A model generated the notes under the pieces. That model was not told the origin of the DNA. It searched no databases and saw only the letters and a list, made by a program, of their open reading frames with translations. The translations under genes were made by a program, and so were the position numbers. This document shows, one piece after another, positions 64,000 to 64,000 of a stretch of 64,000 bases of DNA; within the stretch, counting starts at the first letter, position 1; each line of letters opens with the position of its first letter. Origin of the DNA: Oscillospiraceae bacterium (lineage in GTDB: Bacteria > Bacillota > Clostridia > Oscillospirales > Ruminococcaceae); the NCBI GenBank assembly GCA_020054675.1, contig JAIHAL010000005.1, positions 124,001-188,000 on the forward strand. The letters are read 5' to 3'.

Positions 64000-64000
64000 A

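Overview
The window looks like a chromosomal segment of a strictly anaerobic, probably gut- or rumen-dwelling member of the class Clostridia (Firmicutes). The evidence is the Shine-Dalgarno-rich gene starts, AT-rich intergenic DNA, lipobox lipoproteins with Ser-rich linkers, ferredoxin-linked 2-oxoacid oxidoreductase and radical SAM genes, CUT1 sugar permeases without their own ATPase, and a tmRNA with an encoded CCA end. The genus cannot be named from the sequence alone. No rRNA, tRNA, CRISPR array, insertion sequence or integrase was seen.

Layout. 1-9.4 kb (+ strand): tail of an unknown gene, a heparinase II/III-like lyase and a DUF2264 protein (acidic polysaccharide use), a frameshifted TetR regulator, a hairpin-rich 545-bp spacer, a radical SAM enzyme behind a TetR-type operator, and a Ca2+-type P-type ATPase. 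9.4-13.4 kb: AraC/GyrI-like regulator, ECF-type S component, chemoreceptor. 13.4-22.7 kb (- strand): a galactan operon transcribed lacI, two CUT1 permeases, solute-binding lipoprotein, then two GH53 endo-galactanases (one lipoprotein, one large multidomain). 22.9-25.8 kb (+): feoA-feoA-feoB and a tiny Cys-rich FeoB partner, with two DtxR-like boxes.

25.8-33.2 kb (- strand): an aryl-pyruvate fermentation cluster (Na+ symporter, phenylacetate-CoA ligase, iorA, iorB, ppnP, second ligase, ACT protein). 33.3-42.7 kb (- strand): a reductive pyrimidine degradation cluster (M20 amidohydrolase, dihydropyrimidinase, PreA-like dihydropyrimidine dehydrogenase, PucR regulator, class III aminotransferase, iron alcohol dehydrogenase, unknown protein, AEC transporter). 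Divergent from it at 43.3-46.8 kb (+) is a NitT/TauT-type ABC importer. Both divergent transcripts have clear -35/-10 promoters and near-identical terminator-like hairpins in their leaders, which suggests shared transcription attenuation.

46.8-50.8 kb: DUF523 protein, an orphan kinase-like protein, gap, smpB and ssrA (tmRNA). 51.0-59.8 kb (- strand), directly after ssrA: a four-gene DNA modification/defence operon (SNF2-type helicase, DUF4391 protein, type III Mod methyltransferase, type III Res nuclease-helicase). 60.2-64.0 kb (- strand): GH43-like and GH31 glycosidases, the latter starting at the window edge.

Together the genes describe a saccharolytic and amino-acid/nucleobase-fermenting anaerobe. 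The least explained items are the paired leader hairpins at 42.8-43.3 kb, the helicase/DUF4391 extension of the type III system, the TetR/radical SAM pair with its hairpin array, and the small unrecognised protein at 34.3 kb.
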